A DNA stretch of 30,292 nt, from the NCBI GenBank assembly GCA_043797735.1, contig JAZDPH010000063.1:1-30292 (forward strand), written 5' to 3'. The notes beneath the pieces are model-generated. The model was not told the DNA's origin. It searched no databases and saw only the letters and a program-made list of their open reading frames with translations. Numbering within the stretch: the first letter of the stretch is position 1; each line of letters begins with the position of its first letter. Below, piece after piece: positions 23,521 through 30,292 of the stretch. Both the position numbers and the translations under genes were made by a program. The DNA comes from BS750m-G77 sp043797735. GTDB lineage: Bacteria; Omnitrophota; Gorgyraeia; Gygaellales; Profunditerraquicolaceae.

Positions 23521-24677
23521 TTAAACTTACTAATCACCATACTAGAATTACACCCGCTCGGCCCGAAGGCGTTAAGCAAGGCACTGCTTATTTGGCAATC
23601 GCAGGCAGGGCCTTTTTCCCGGTAATTAATCGTCGGCGGGACGGCCTGCCTTTCTAGGGCGCCTACGGCCGCGGCCGCCTGCAAAGCGCCGCCTGCGCTA
23701 AAGCACTCCCCGATCATAGGCTTGATGGAGCTTATTTTTAACTCTTGGACGCCTGCTCCAAAAACATCCTTTATTGCAACCGCCTCCATTGCGTCGACAT
23801 CCAGGCTTGAGTTTGCTCCGGAACAGATGTAATCAATATCCTGCGCGTTAATTTGCGCCTGATCAAGGGCAAGGCACATTGATTTTTTTAACCCCTCTGC
23901 CTGCGGATTATAGCTGCTATCAAAGGCATTGCCAAAGCCGTCAACACAGGCATAAATATGGGCCTTGCGCTTGAGGGCGGAACTTAAAGCCTCCAGCACT
24001 AAAATCGCCGCCCCCTCCCCCAGAATAAAACCGCCTCTTCCTTCCGCGCCCGCTAAAAATCCGCATTTGTAAAAACCCAAAAATGTCTGAAGGCATAGCT
24101 CCTCAACCCCGCCGGCCAGGACAACCTTGGCTCTTTGGGCCTTTAACATATCAACCGCGTAATTTATAGCATCAAGCCCGGCCGAAAAACCAGTCGATAA
24201 AGTGGCGTTGAAGCCCTTTATATTAAACCTTATGGAAACCTGGCTGGCCGGTGAATTTATAACCGTATTGGGAAAAAGCGCAGGATTAACGTAACGCGGC
24301 CCTTCAGTAAGCGCCTCCCGGTCAAAATCGCTGATACTCTTAATACTGCCCAAGGTGCTGCCTACAGCGATGCCGACATCCCGGGAATTCTCTTCGGTTA
24401 TAACAAGCCCTGCGTCATCCAGCGCCATTTTGGCGGCAGAAGCCGCTAACTTTGTGCTGCGGTCTAAAGTACGCAGGCCCTTAGCCCCTAAAAATTCCTG
24501 CGCGGAAAAATCCTTTATTTGGCCGGCAGACTTTGCCTTTAAATGCGAAGCATCAAATAAAGAAATCGGCTTGATGCCGGAGAGGCCGCCGAATATCCCG
24601 TCAAAAAAAGCGTCCTTGCCGGTACCGTTGGAGGCTATTACCCCTAATCCGGTGATAACAATTTTGTCTTCGGGCAT
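23514..24677 (-). CDS. Ketosynthase homologue without catalytic residues (chain-length-factor-like)
   Basis: A 387-aa FabF-fold protein. Compared with its partner at 20832, the active-site Cys is F164 (TLSTGFSAG), the first His is G287 (YICSGANSS) and the second His is E324 (IKPMIGECFSAGG). The codon for F164 is TTT, read directly. Structural motifs are kept (VVLAGGVEEL, GFILGEGAAILVLE, AVPPTINY), so it is not a decaying pseudogene. Loss of the whole triad with fold retained is the mark of a KS-beta / chain length factor, which pairs with an active KS. Classic CLFs have Gln at the Cys position, so Phe here is a variant. It is the first gene after its own promoter. Confidence 0.88.
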   Translation of the reverse strand: MPEDKIVITGLGVIASNGTGKDAFFDGIFGGLSGIKPISLFDASHLKAKSAGQIKDFSAQEFLGAKGLRTLDRSTKLAASAAKMALDDAGLVITEENSRDVGIAVGSTLGSIKSISDFDREALTEGPRYVNPALFPNTVINSPASQVSIRFNIKGFNATLSTGFSAGLDAINYAVDMLKAQRAKVVLAGGVEELCLQTFLGFYKCGFLAGAEGRGGFILGEGAAILVLEALSSALKRKAHIYACVDGFGNAFDSSYNPQAEGLKKSMCLALDQAQINAQDIDYICSGANSSLDVDAMEAVAIKDVFGAGVQELKISSIKPMIGECFSAGGALQAAAAVGALERQAVPPTINYREKGPACDCQISSALLNAFGPSGCNSSMVISKFKG

Positions 24678-24707
24678 TTCTTTCTAATTAAACCATTAAA
24701 TTATATT

Positions 24708-24735
24708 ATTATATATGAATTACACAATTTCTCAA
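24708..24735 (-). promoter_or_regulatory. Promoter of the KS/CLF cluster
   Basis: On the minus strand TTGAGA (24730-24735), a 16-base spacer, then perfect TATAAT (24708-24713). Transcription would start near 24701 with a leader of about 24 nt before the ATG at 24677. It lies in the 85-bp gap after recG, the largest gap in this part of the block. Confidence 0.7.
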
Positions 24736-24762
24736 GACTATTTTATTCCAACAACCCCCTGC

Positions 24763-26847
24763 TCATCCGACAACCATCAGCCCTTCATATCCGGGAAACC
24801 TCTGCAGTAGTTTTTCTTTTAACAGGAGGTTCTGGCGCGCCTCCAGATTTGGGTCGCCGCCGATGAGGCGCCTGGCCTCCTCCCTTGCCCTCTTTAACAG
24901 TTGCATCTGCGCGAGCGGGTCTGCGATCTTTAGCTCAGTCAGGCCGTGCTGGAGCTTGCCGAAAAACTCCCCCGGCCCCCTGATCTTAAGGTCCTCCTCG
25001 GCTATCCGGAAACCGTCGCTAAATTTAACCATCGCCTCAAGCCGGGCCGCGGATCCTTGCGTATGTCCTTCAGAGAGCAGTATACAGAACGACTCTTTGC
25101 TGCCGCGGCCAATGCGCCCGCGTAGTTGATGCAACTGGGCCAGGCCGAAACGGTGGGCGTGCTCAATAATCATACAGGTTGCCCCGGGTATATCTATGCC
25201 CACCTCCAGCACGGTCGTAGAAACAAGCAGGCCCAATTGCCCTTCTTTAAATTTCATCATCGCCGCATCCTGCTCCTTTTGCTTCAATCTGCCGTGAATA
25301 AGCCCCAGTTTAAAATCTTTAAACTCAGTTTCCTTAAGCTCTTTATACATCTTTTCTGCTCCGGCTATGTCCAATGCATAAGACTCATCAATTACCGGAT
25401 AGATAATATATGCCTGGCTGCCCTGGCGTAACTGCTGCCTGGCTATATCATAGGCGGCTCCTCTGTCCTTTTGTTTTAAAAGCATTGTCTTAACGGGCAG
25501 GCGACCGTAAGGAAGTTCGTTGATAACCGAAATATCCAGGTCTCCGTATAGAGTAATGGCCAGCGTCCGCGGGATGGGGGTGGCGGTCATAATCAATACA
25601 TCCGGATTAATCCCCTTTTTAGGCAGGAGGGCGCGCTGTCCGACGCCGAATTTATGCTGTTCATCAATCACCACCAGCCCGAGATTTTTAAAGTTAACCC
25701 CTTCCCCTAATAACGCATGCGTGCCAATTACCAAATCAATTTTCCCTTCTTTTATCTCCTGATAAGTTTTGCCTTTTTCTTTCTTATCTAAACTACTGGT
25801 AAGCAGCCCTATATTTATTGACCTTTGACCTTTGACCGTTGACCCTTGACCTTTTATTTTTTCAAAATGCTGCCTGGCCAATATCTCCGTCGGCGCCATA
25901 AACGCCGCCTGATACCCCCCCTGGACAGCGATAATACAGGCGGCGGTTGCCACCACGGTCTTTCCCGAACCGACATCCCCCTGAAGCAGCCGCCCCATAG
26001 CCACAGGGGCAGACATATCCTGGGTTATCTCCTGCAATACTTTTTTTTGAGCAGGGGTAAACTCAAAGGGCAGGCTGCTGATAAAAGGCTCAAGCAGCGG
26101 CCCTTTTACGTTATGGGCGATGCCGTTTTTTTCTTTCTTTTTTTCTTTGCGTAAAAGTATAGGGAGCTGAAAAAGGAAAAACTCCTCAAAGGCCAGCCGC
26201 CGGTAAGCCTCTTTTTGCATCTGGAGGCCTTGCGGAAAATGTATATTAATCAGGCTCTGGGCTAAATTCAGCAGGCCGTTTCTATTCCTTATATCGTAAG
26301 GCAAAAAGTCGCCTGTCCTTGGGAGAAATTCCTCCAGCGCCTGCTTTATACTGCGGCGGATGTAGCGCTGGGTCATCCCCTCCGCAAGCGCATAGACCGG
26401 AACAAATTTATCGGCTATAGCGGCCTCCTCTTCGGAATAGAACTCGAATTCCGGAGAACTCATCTGCAGCCTTTCTCCGTAACGTTCCACTTTACCATAA
26501 AGCAATAACTGCGTGCCGGGCTTGAAATAGTTTTTAAGATACGGCTGATTAAACCATACGCAGAATATTTTTCCGCTATCATCGGCCACCGCAGCCTCGG
26601 TTATGCTAAAACCCCTCTTGCGGAATGAGTCGCGCTGTCCCCTTGCCAGGACAGATGCCTTTATGGTATAAGACTGGCCCTCTTGTAATTGCGAGATAGA
26701 AGAGAAATTCCTGCGGTCCTGGTAACGTTTGGGAAAATAATAAAGGAGGTTTTCTACGGTAGATATGCCTAACTTACCAAAGGCCTTAGCCCTTTTAGGC
26801 CCGACGCCTTTTAAGTATTGAATAGGTGTATCAAGTGAGTTTTTCAT
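24763..26847 (-). CDS. recG: ATP-dependent DNA helicase RecG
   Basis: A 694-aa helicase that remodels stalled forks and branched DNA. The N-terminal wedge begins TPIQYLKGVGPKRAKAFGKL. Walker A is GDVGSGKT (~290), the DExH box is DEQHKFG, then TATPIPRTLAIT, IHGRLKQKEQD, STTVLEVGIDIPGA and RIGRGS complete the helicase motifs. Between motifs Ia and II, residues ~332-343 are a glycine/glutamine-rich insert encoded by five tandem heptamers (25818-25852). The length is normal. It is 33 bp after dusB and probably cotranscribed. Confidence 0.96.
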   Translation of the reverse strand: MKNSLDTPIQYLKGVGPKRAKAFGKLGISTVENLLYYFPKRYQDRRNFSSISQLQEGQSYTIKASVLARGQRDSFRKRGFSITEAAVADDSGKIFCVWFNQPYLKNYFKPGTQLLLYGKVERYGERLQMSSPEFEFYSEEEAAIADKFVPVYALAEGMTQRYIRRSIKQALEEFLPRTGDFLPYDIRNRNGLLNLAQSLINIHFPQGLQMQKEAYRRLAFEEFFLFQLPILLRKEKKKEKNGIAHNVKGPLLEPFISSLPFEFTPAQKKVLQEITQDMSAPVAMGRLLQGDVGSGKTVVATAACIIAVQGGYQAAFMAPTEILARQHFEKIKGQGSTVKGQRSINIGLLTSSLDKKEKGKTYQEIKEGKIDLVIGTHALLGEGVNFKNLGLVVIDEQHKFGVGQRALLPKKGINPDVLIMTATPIPRTLAITLYGDLDISVINELPYGRLPVKTMLLKQKDRGAAYDIARQQLRQGSQAYIIYPVIDESYALDIAGAEKMYKELKETEFKDFKLGLIHGRLKQKEQDAAMMKFKEGQLGLLVSTTVLEVGIDIPGATCMIIEHAHRFGLAQLHQLRGRIGRGSKESFCILLSEGHTQGSAARLEAMVKFSDGFRIAEEDLKIRGPGEFFGKLQHGLTELKIADPLAQMQLLKRAREEARRLIGGDPNLEARQNLLLKEKLLQRFPGYEGLMVVG
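25818..25852. repeat. In-frame tandem heptamer inside recG
   Basis: Five TTGACCN units in a row (last bases T, T, G, C, T). They code for KGQGSTVKGQ-type sequence on the minus strand and keep the helicase frame. The unit differs from the leuC heptamer. Confidence 0.8.
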
Positions 26848-26880
26848 GCCTCAAAAAGGCAATCTGCGGCTCGTATGTAG

Positions 26881-27873
26881 TTATGATGCAATGCTTGAGA
26901 CAACTTCGGTTGTGTTTGAGGCGGCTTGCCGGATTAACTCTGCCATAACTGCCTTTGATTGAACGCGGGAGGACTTTTCCCTAAGGGGACGGATTCCGTA
27001 GAGGCCCTTTGTATACCAGCTGAAAAATTTGCGGAAGACCATCACCCCGATCCTCTCCCCGTGAAAATCAACGCACATCTCCAAATGTTTAAGCATAGTA
27101 TCTAAAAGTTGGCTTTTCTGCGGCTTATCAGTAATCAGGTTTTTTTCCATAAAATTACTTATCTGGCTGAATATCCAAGGGTTTCCCAGCGCCCCGCGGG
27201 CAGCCAGAACGCCGTCGCAGCCGGTCTCCTCAAACATTTTTTTTGCCAACTGCGCCGAAAAAATATCGCCGCTTGCGATTACCGGAATATCCAGTGCGCG
27301 CTTTGCCCGACGGATAGCATCATAATCTACCGCTCCGCTATACCCCTGCACCTTGGTCCTGCCATGAATAAAAACTGCCGCTATCCCCGCATCCCGGCAT
27401 TTTAGGGCTAATTGCGTTATGTCCACAGAGCCATCATCCCAGCCGGTGCGGATTTTTACCGTAACCGGCACCCTTGATTCCTTAACCACTATTTTAAGGA
27501 GTTTATTTAATCTTGCAGGGTCCTTCAGAAGGCTAGCGCCCTCCCCTCTTTGCGTTACCTTTTTTACCGGGCAGGCGGCATTAAAATCCAAAAGGTCAAA
27601 CTTATGCCCGGCGATAACCTCCATCCCCTTAAGCAAAAATCCGGGTTCGCAGCCTAACAACTGAACGCCTAAGGGCCTGTCCTTAGGGCAGGTGGCAAGC
27701 ATCTTCAATGTCCTTTTGCTCTTATGGCTCAGCGAGCGGACATTAAGCATCTCCACAAAGCCCAGCTCAACCCCGAAGCCGCGGTTAAGCATGCGAAAAG
27801 GCAAATCCGTAATCCCGGCCATCGGCGCAAGGATAAGGTTTGAATTTAAATTTAGGCTGCCTATTTTAAGCAT
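26881..27873 (-). CDS. dusB: tRNA-dihydrouridine synthase
   Basis: 330 aa from the ATG at 27873. The frame is open to 27948, but the extra 25 residues are unlike the family and would overlap the next gene by 68 bp, so the internal start (MLKIGSLNLNSNLILAPMAG) is preferred. FMN-binding and catalytic motifs are APMAGITDLPFR, FNAACPVKKV with catalytic C101, VPVTVKIRTGWDD, IHGRTKVQGYSG, VIASGDIFS and ARGALGNPWIF. It reduces uridine to dihydrouridine in tRNA D-loops. DusB is the best guess among Dus classes. Confidence 0.92.
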   Translation of the reverse strand: MLKIGSLNLNSNLILAPMAGITDLPFRMLNRGFGVELGFVEMLNVRSLSHKSKRTLKMLATCPKDRPLGVQLLGCEPGFLLKGMEVIAGHKFDLLDFNAACPVKKVTQRGEGASLLKDPARLNKLLKIVVKESRVPVTVKIRTGWDDGSVDITQLALKCRDAGIAAVFIHGRTKVQGYSGAVDYDAIRRAKRALDIPVIASGDIFSAQLAKKMFEETGCDGVLAARGALGNPWIFSQISNFMEKNLITDKPQKSQLLDTMLKHLEMCVDFHGERIGVMVFRKFFSWYTKGLYGIRPLREKSSRVQSKAVMAELIRQAASNTTEVVSSIAS

Positions 27874-27880
27874 AGAGATA

Positions 27881-28357
27881 TTATCGAGAAAGTTGGCTTT
27901 TTTTCCTAAAGGGCCTGCCCATATCCGGCAGGAGAATCTTTCTATCAAAACTCATCATAATCCTGTAAATAATAAAATAAATGAGCGGGTTTTTTCTCTG
28001 AACATTATCTATCACAAGATGGCTCAAGACTCCCAGAAAAAATATAAAAAGCCCCGTAGATTTAAAAATAACGCTTAAAATAAAGGCGGTTAAAACCAGC
28101 TCCCAAGAATGAAAAAATAAATAAACCTTTCCGGAATCAAGATAAGTAGAACCCATGAAATCCTTCATTCTGAATTTAGTCCCAAAGTATAAAAAATAAT
28201 CTATAAAATGGTCCAAATCTATAAATATAGCCCCCAGCACAAAAATAAAAATATATGCCGGCTTTGCCGTCTTTAAGTAAATGAGTAAACAAGCTATGGC
28301 AGTAACAAGAAAATGCACCGGCAAATCAAGATTCCTTCTTCGCAATTTTTCTTTCAT
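27881..28357 (-). CDS. YdjM-like membrane-bound putative metal-dependent hydrolase
   Basis: 158 aa with about four hydrophobic segments (for example PVHFLVTAIACLLIYL and LFIFFLGVLSHLVID). Conserved polar residues sit in membrane helices: H15, D47/D49/H50 (FIDLDHFIDY), H83 (FFHSWELVL), H113 and D117 (LSHLVIDNV). This His/Asp pattern is that of the YdjM/LexA-binding and related membrane hydrolase family. The substrate is unknown. It ends 7 bp before the preferred dusB start, suggesting cotranscription. Confidence 0.75.
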   Translation of the reverse strand: MKEKLRRRNLDLPVHFLVTAIACLLIYLKTAKPAYIFIFVLGAIFIDLDHFIDYFLYFGTKFRMKDFMGSTYLDSGKVYLFFHSWELVLTAFILSVIFKSTGLFIFFLGVLSHLVIDNVQRKNPLIYFIIYRIMMSFDRKILLPDMGRPFRKKSQLSR

Positions 28358-28363
28358 ATGGAA

Positions 28364-28633
28364 TTACTTGAAATTATAGTGTTTCTTAACCGGCTCTTTT
28401 ATCTCCCAGGTACAGGAAAGGCCCTTGGGAAAGCTGACAAAGTCGCCCTTGCCAAACTCTGTTTTTTTGCCGTCTTTGGCCTCTACGATAACCTTGCCCT
28501 CTAAAAAATAACACTCCTCAATATCATCATAGTGCCAGTCAAATTTGGAGACTTCCTTTTCCCATACCGGCCAGCCAAATACACCCAAATCTTTGAGCTC
28601 TTCGTTTTTTAGCCTTCTAACTACTATCTCCAT
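28364..28633 (-). CDS. Small single-domain cupin
   Basis: An 89-aa protein with the compact cupin pattern of the DUF861 / ureidoglycine-aminohydrolase-like group: WPVWEKEVSKFDWHYDDIEE (metal-site His, then Glu), CYFLEGKVIVEAKDG, and GDFVSFPKGLSCTWEIKEPV. A very strong AAGGAGG lies before the ATG. It ends 6 bp before the start of the membrane hydrolase. The ligand or enzyme activity is not known; such short cupins occur beside diverse metabolic genes. Confidence 0.82.
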   Translation of the reverse strand: MEIVVRRLKNEELKDLGVFGWPVWEKEVSKFDWHYDDIEECYFLEGKVIVEAKDGKKTEFGKGDFVSFPKGLSCTWEIKEPVKKHYNFK

Positions 28634-28645
28634 CTTAAAACCTCC

Positions 28646-29197
28646 TTAAGGGCCTTTCTTTAAATAGGCCTTTATAATCCTCTGTTCTGTCTTAGGCCTG
28701 TCGCCTGCGCCAACCTCTGTGTTTTCAATCTTGCGCACTACATCCATGCCCGAGGTAACTTCGCCGAAAATCGTATGGCGCATATTCAACCACGAGGCTA
28801 CAGCACAGGTAATAAAAAACTGGCTGCCGTTGGTTTCAGGGCCGGCGTTTGCCATGGCAAGAAGCCCGGGCTTATCGAATTTAACATCGGGGCTTACCTC
28901 GTCTTCAAAGGGCTTGCCCCATATGGAATTACCGCCGCTGCCGGTTCCGGTGGGGTCTCCGCCTTGAATCATAAAACCCTTTATCACCCTGTGGAAGATT
29001 AACCCGTTATAATAACCCTTTTCTGCCAGTTTCACGAAGTTCTCGCATGCCTTAGGCGCTGCCTCAGGCATAAGCTTAATCTCGATTGCCCCTTGCGTCG
29101 TCTCAAGTACTATCGTTTCATTGTTCATCTGCGCGGCTCCTTGTGAAAAGTTACTGATAATAAACAAAACTGCTAATGCGGCTGCCAGCGTTCTCAT
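28646..29197 (-). CDS. Exported cyclophilin-type peptidyl-prolyl isomerase
   Basis: 183 aa. A signal peptide (MRTLAAALAVLFIISNFSQG, probable cleavage after AA) directs it to the periplasm. The catalytic core is intact: YYNGLIFHRVIKGFMIQGGD with the active-site Arg, NGSQFFIT, and ASWLNMRHTIFGEVTSGMDV. It speeds proline isomerisation during folding of exported proteins. AGGAGG precedes the ATG and a near-consensus promoter lies 21 bp upstream, so it probably leads the ppi-cupin-ydjM-dusB-recG run. Confidence 0.93.
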   Translation of the reverse strand: MRTLAAALAVLFIISNFSQGAAQMNNETIVLETTQGAIEIKLMPEAAPKACENFVKLAEKGYYNGLIFHRVIKGFMIQGGDPTGTGSGGNSIWGKPFEDEVSPDVKFDKPGLLAMANAGPETNGSQFFITCAVASWLNMRHTIFGEVTSGMDVVRKIENTEVGAGDRPKTEQRIIKAYLKKGP

Positions 29198-29217
29198 ATG
29201 CTCCCTCCTTTTGCAGC

Positions 29218-29245
29218 ATTATACCTTTAATCCCCAAAATCACAA
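29218..29245 (-). promoter_or_regulatory. Promoter of the cyclophilin operon
   Basis: TTGTGA (29240-29245), a 16-base spacer, then perfect TATAAT (29218-29223) on the minus strand, with the start codon 20 bp further. An 11-bp inverted repeat abuts the -35. Confidence 0.75.
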
Positions 29246-29295
29246 GCCCCGTTAGAGATCTCGCTAATACTTTATAACATAATTTCTAACGGGGC
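29246..29295. repeat. 11-bp inverted repeat next to the cyclophilin promoter
   Basis: GCCCCGTTAGA (29246-29256) and its perfect complement TCTAACGGGGC (29285-29295) flank a 28-base AT-rich loop. It touches the -35 element. There is no T-run, so it may be an operator or upstream element rather than a terminator. Confidence 0.55.
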
Positions 29296-29448
29296 AAGCA
29301 AAATGTAAAGTAGATCCACGGCGGGAAAGCGCTTTCTAAAAACTGCTATTTTACCCTTGAAATCCTCCGTAGATATTGCATACTTAGTTTGTACTTACCA
29401 TAACAAAGGAGGACGGCTGATAGCGAAAGCTATATAGGCCTATCACCT
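29296..29448. other. Intergenic, no gene recognised
   Basis: A small GNRA-type stem ATAGC-GAAA-GCTAT lies at about 29422-29435 and AGGAGG-like words occur on both strands (about 29363 and 29409), but no start codon or known riboswitch pattern goes with them. Confidence 0.4.
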
Positions 29449-29487
29449 AAAAAAGGCGGCGCCCAAGGAGGCGCCATCTTTTTATTT
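29449..29487 (-). terminator. Terminator of the 41-aa gene
   Basis: On the minus strand GGCGCC-TCCTTG-GGCGCC forms a 6-bp GC stem directly after the stop codon, extended by A/T pairs, and is followed by GCCTTTTTT. The A-run on the other side lets it act in both directions. Confidence 0.75.
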
Positions 29488-29607
29488 ATGGATGCCTAAG
29501 CCTGCGCCCTCTTTTTTAAGGAACGGATAGACTAAACCGTTAACGAGCTTCGCCTTGCTGCTGTGCAGGCGAAAATAATCACCTTTAGTAATTTTGACTT
29601 CTTCCAT
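29482..29607 (-). CDS. 41-aa small protein
   Basis: Starts MEEVKITKGDYFRLHSSKAK and ends GAGLGIHK; not recognised. I choose the ATG at 29607 because AGGA sits 7 bases upstream and a promoter (29635-29662) ends shortly before. The frame is open to 29724, but the extra 39 residues would be encoded by the promoter and hairpin and look non-coding. A terminator overlaps the stop. It is basic, soluble, and has no signal or membrane segment. A complete expression unit of this size between the rRNA operon and the next genes suggests a real small protein. Confidence 0.65.
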   Translation of the reverse strand: MEEVKITKGDYFRLHSSKAKLVNGLVYPFLKKEGAGLGIHK

Positions 29608-29634
29608 TGTTTTCCTGCTATGTTTACCGCAATA

Positions 29635-29662
29635 ATTGTAGCATAAAGCGCGGGGCAGTAAA
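29635..29662 (-). promoter_or_regulatory. Promoter of the 41-aa gene
   Basis: TTTACT (29657-29662), a 16-base spacer, TACAAT (29635-29640; 5/6 to consensus) on the minus strand. The start codon is 27 bp beyond the -10. Confidence 0.55.
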
Positions 29663-29688
29663 CAAAAAATCTCCGCTGGGAGAACCCT

Positions 29689-29741
29689 ACCCTCTGTTGA
29701 TTTGCTCGCTAAAGGCGCTCGCAAATCAATGCACAGAGGGT
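29689..29741. repeat. Long hairpin beside the rRNA terminator
   Basis: ACCCTCTGT (29689-29697) pairs with ACAGAGGGT (29733-29741), and inside it TGATTTGC (29698-29705) pairs with GCAAATCA (29721-29728). Only a 4-base bulge breaks the 17-bp stem. It follows the rRNA terminator by 1 base; role unknown, possibly a backup terminator or processing site. Confidence 0.65.
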
Positions 29742-29742
29742 T

Positions 29743-29790
29743 AAATAAAAAGCCCCCTACAGGTAAGAACCTATAGGGGGCTTTTTATTT
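29743..29790 (-). terminator. rRNA operon terminator
   Basis: AAATAAAAAGCCCCCTA (29743-29759) pairs perfectly with TAGGGGGCTTTTTATTT (29774-29790); an inner AGGT/ACCT extends the stem. It has a T-run on either strand, so it can stop transcription from both sides. It lies 3 bp after the 5S 3' end. Confidence 0.9.
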
Positions 29791-29792
29791 AA

Positions 29793-29906
29793 GGAGCACC
29801 GACCTACTCTCACATACCCTTACGAGTACACTACCATCGGCCCTGAGGGGCTTAACTGCCGTATTCGGAATGGGAACGGGTGTTTCCCCCTCGGCATAAG
29901 CGCTCC
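29793..29906 (-). rRNA. rrf: 5S ribosomal RNA
   Basis: About 114 nt. The terminal stem GGAGC/GCTCC closes the molecule. Inside are the conserved CCGTTCCCATTCCGAA and ACGGCAGTTAAGCCC stretches and the 3' GGGTATGTGAGAGTAGGTCG, typical of bacterial 5S. It follows 23S on the same strand with no tRNA between. Ends are placed by the stem and may be off by a few bases. Confidence 0.95.
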
Positions 29907-30039
29907 AAATTCAATGAACACATAAAGTTATGTGTGAATTAAACCCTAAGCCCGCCACAATTATTGGCGGGCGAAGGGTCTAAATCTAACAACTATATAC
30001 GCAAGGTAAAACTACAATTAAACTAAGAGTGAAAAAATT

Positions 30040-30292
30040 AAGGCCAAGCCGATTGGCAAATTAGTACGCATTAGCTTAAATCCTTACGGATCTTACACAC
30101 TGCGCCTATCAAGGTCGTAGTCTACGACCAGCCTTCATGGCCTTGCGGCCAAGGGATACCTAGTCTTGGGGTGGGCTTAGCACTTAGATGCTTTCAGCGC
30201 TTATCCCTTCCGAACATAGCTACCCGGCCTTTGCCCTTGGCAGGACAACCGGAACACCAGAGGTTCGTTTCTCTAGGTCCTCTCGTACTGAA
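30040..30292 (-). rRNA. rrl: 23S ribosomal RNA, 3' part
   Basis: The last ~250 nt of 23S rRNA; the rest lies beyond the window. The sarcin-ricin loop AGTACGAGAGGACC is at the right edge, followed by CGAACCTCTGGTGTTCCGGT and the helix near GCTGAAAGCATCTAAG. The 3' end is put near 30040 where the terminal stem GGCCTTAA would close. The 133-bp spacer to 5S holds a perfect GCCCGCCA/TGGCGGGC stem (about 29950-29972), probably a processing signal. Confidence 0.95.

Noticed and set aside
18498..24735. Canonical aryl-polyene cluster
   Set aside because: No AMP-ligase, ammonia-lyase, outer-membrane lipid-carrier or glycosyltransferase genes are seen, so only the KS/CLF-KR-DH-ACP core is shared; the narrower description is kept.
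27874..27948. Longer dusB start at 27948
   Set aside because: It would overlap the upstream gene by 68 bp and adds 25 residues unlike the family.
29296..29448. Possible riboswitch or sRNA
   Set aside because: Only one tiny GNRA stem and SD-like words are seen; no known consensus and no linked gene.

Overview
The window comes from a bacterial chromosome with a Gram-negative-style envelope (a predicted porin-like protein and an exported cyclophilin). The style of the genes and the abundance of short repeats at gene junctions fit an uncultivated lineage such as Candidatus Omnitrophota, but that placement is impression, not measurement. Nearly everything is on the minus strand; the only plus-strand gene I accept is at 5158..5700. 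Functions below are read from motifs in the translations; no database was searched.

Layout. 1-6213 is accessory DNA: the start of a porin-like gene, a complete IS30-family element, a HEPN/nucleotidyltransferase pair with a perfect operator palindrome, an exported Asp-box propeller protein, an ORF6N-domain protein with nested palindromes in front, a lone AT-rich membrane protein with its own consensus promoter, and a 308-bp imperfect palindrome. 6214-26847 is a long co-directional block. Read in transcription order (right to left) it is recG; a second fatty-acid/polyketide-type set (KS-like/CLF, FabG, ACP, FabZ, KS, alpha/beta hydrolase, CrtI-type flavoprotein); rsmD, coaD, a DUF177 protein, rpmF; the housekeeping set plsX-fabH-fabD-fabG-acpP-fabF; then leuC-leuD-(76-aa protein)-leuB-asd-truA. 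26881-29197 holds dusB, a YdjM-like membrane protein, a cupin and a cyclophilin. The right end holds a 41-aa small gene, a strong terminator, 5S rRNA and the 3' end of 23S rRNA.

The most interesting system is 18498-24735. A catalytically intact ketosynthase is paired with a ketosynthase homologue in which the active-site Cys and both His are replaced (F, G, E), together with dedicated ACP, ketoreductase and dehydratase but no enoyl reductase, followed by a hydrolase and a CrtI/CrtISO-type flavoprotein. The set starts at its own near-consensus promoter. This logic matches type II polyene or ladderane-type assembly rather than ordinary saturated fatty-acid synthesis and predicts an unusual unsaturated or further-modified acyl product.

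A second theme is short repeats that have entered gene junctions and genes. Related hexamer inverted repeats lie at four operon junctions directly before start codons that lack a visible Shine-Dalgarno sequence. In-frame heptamer or palindromic inserts lie inside leuC, recG and the N-terminus of truA.
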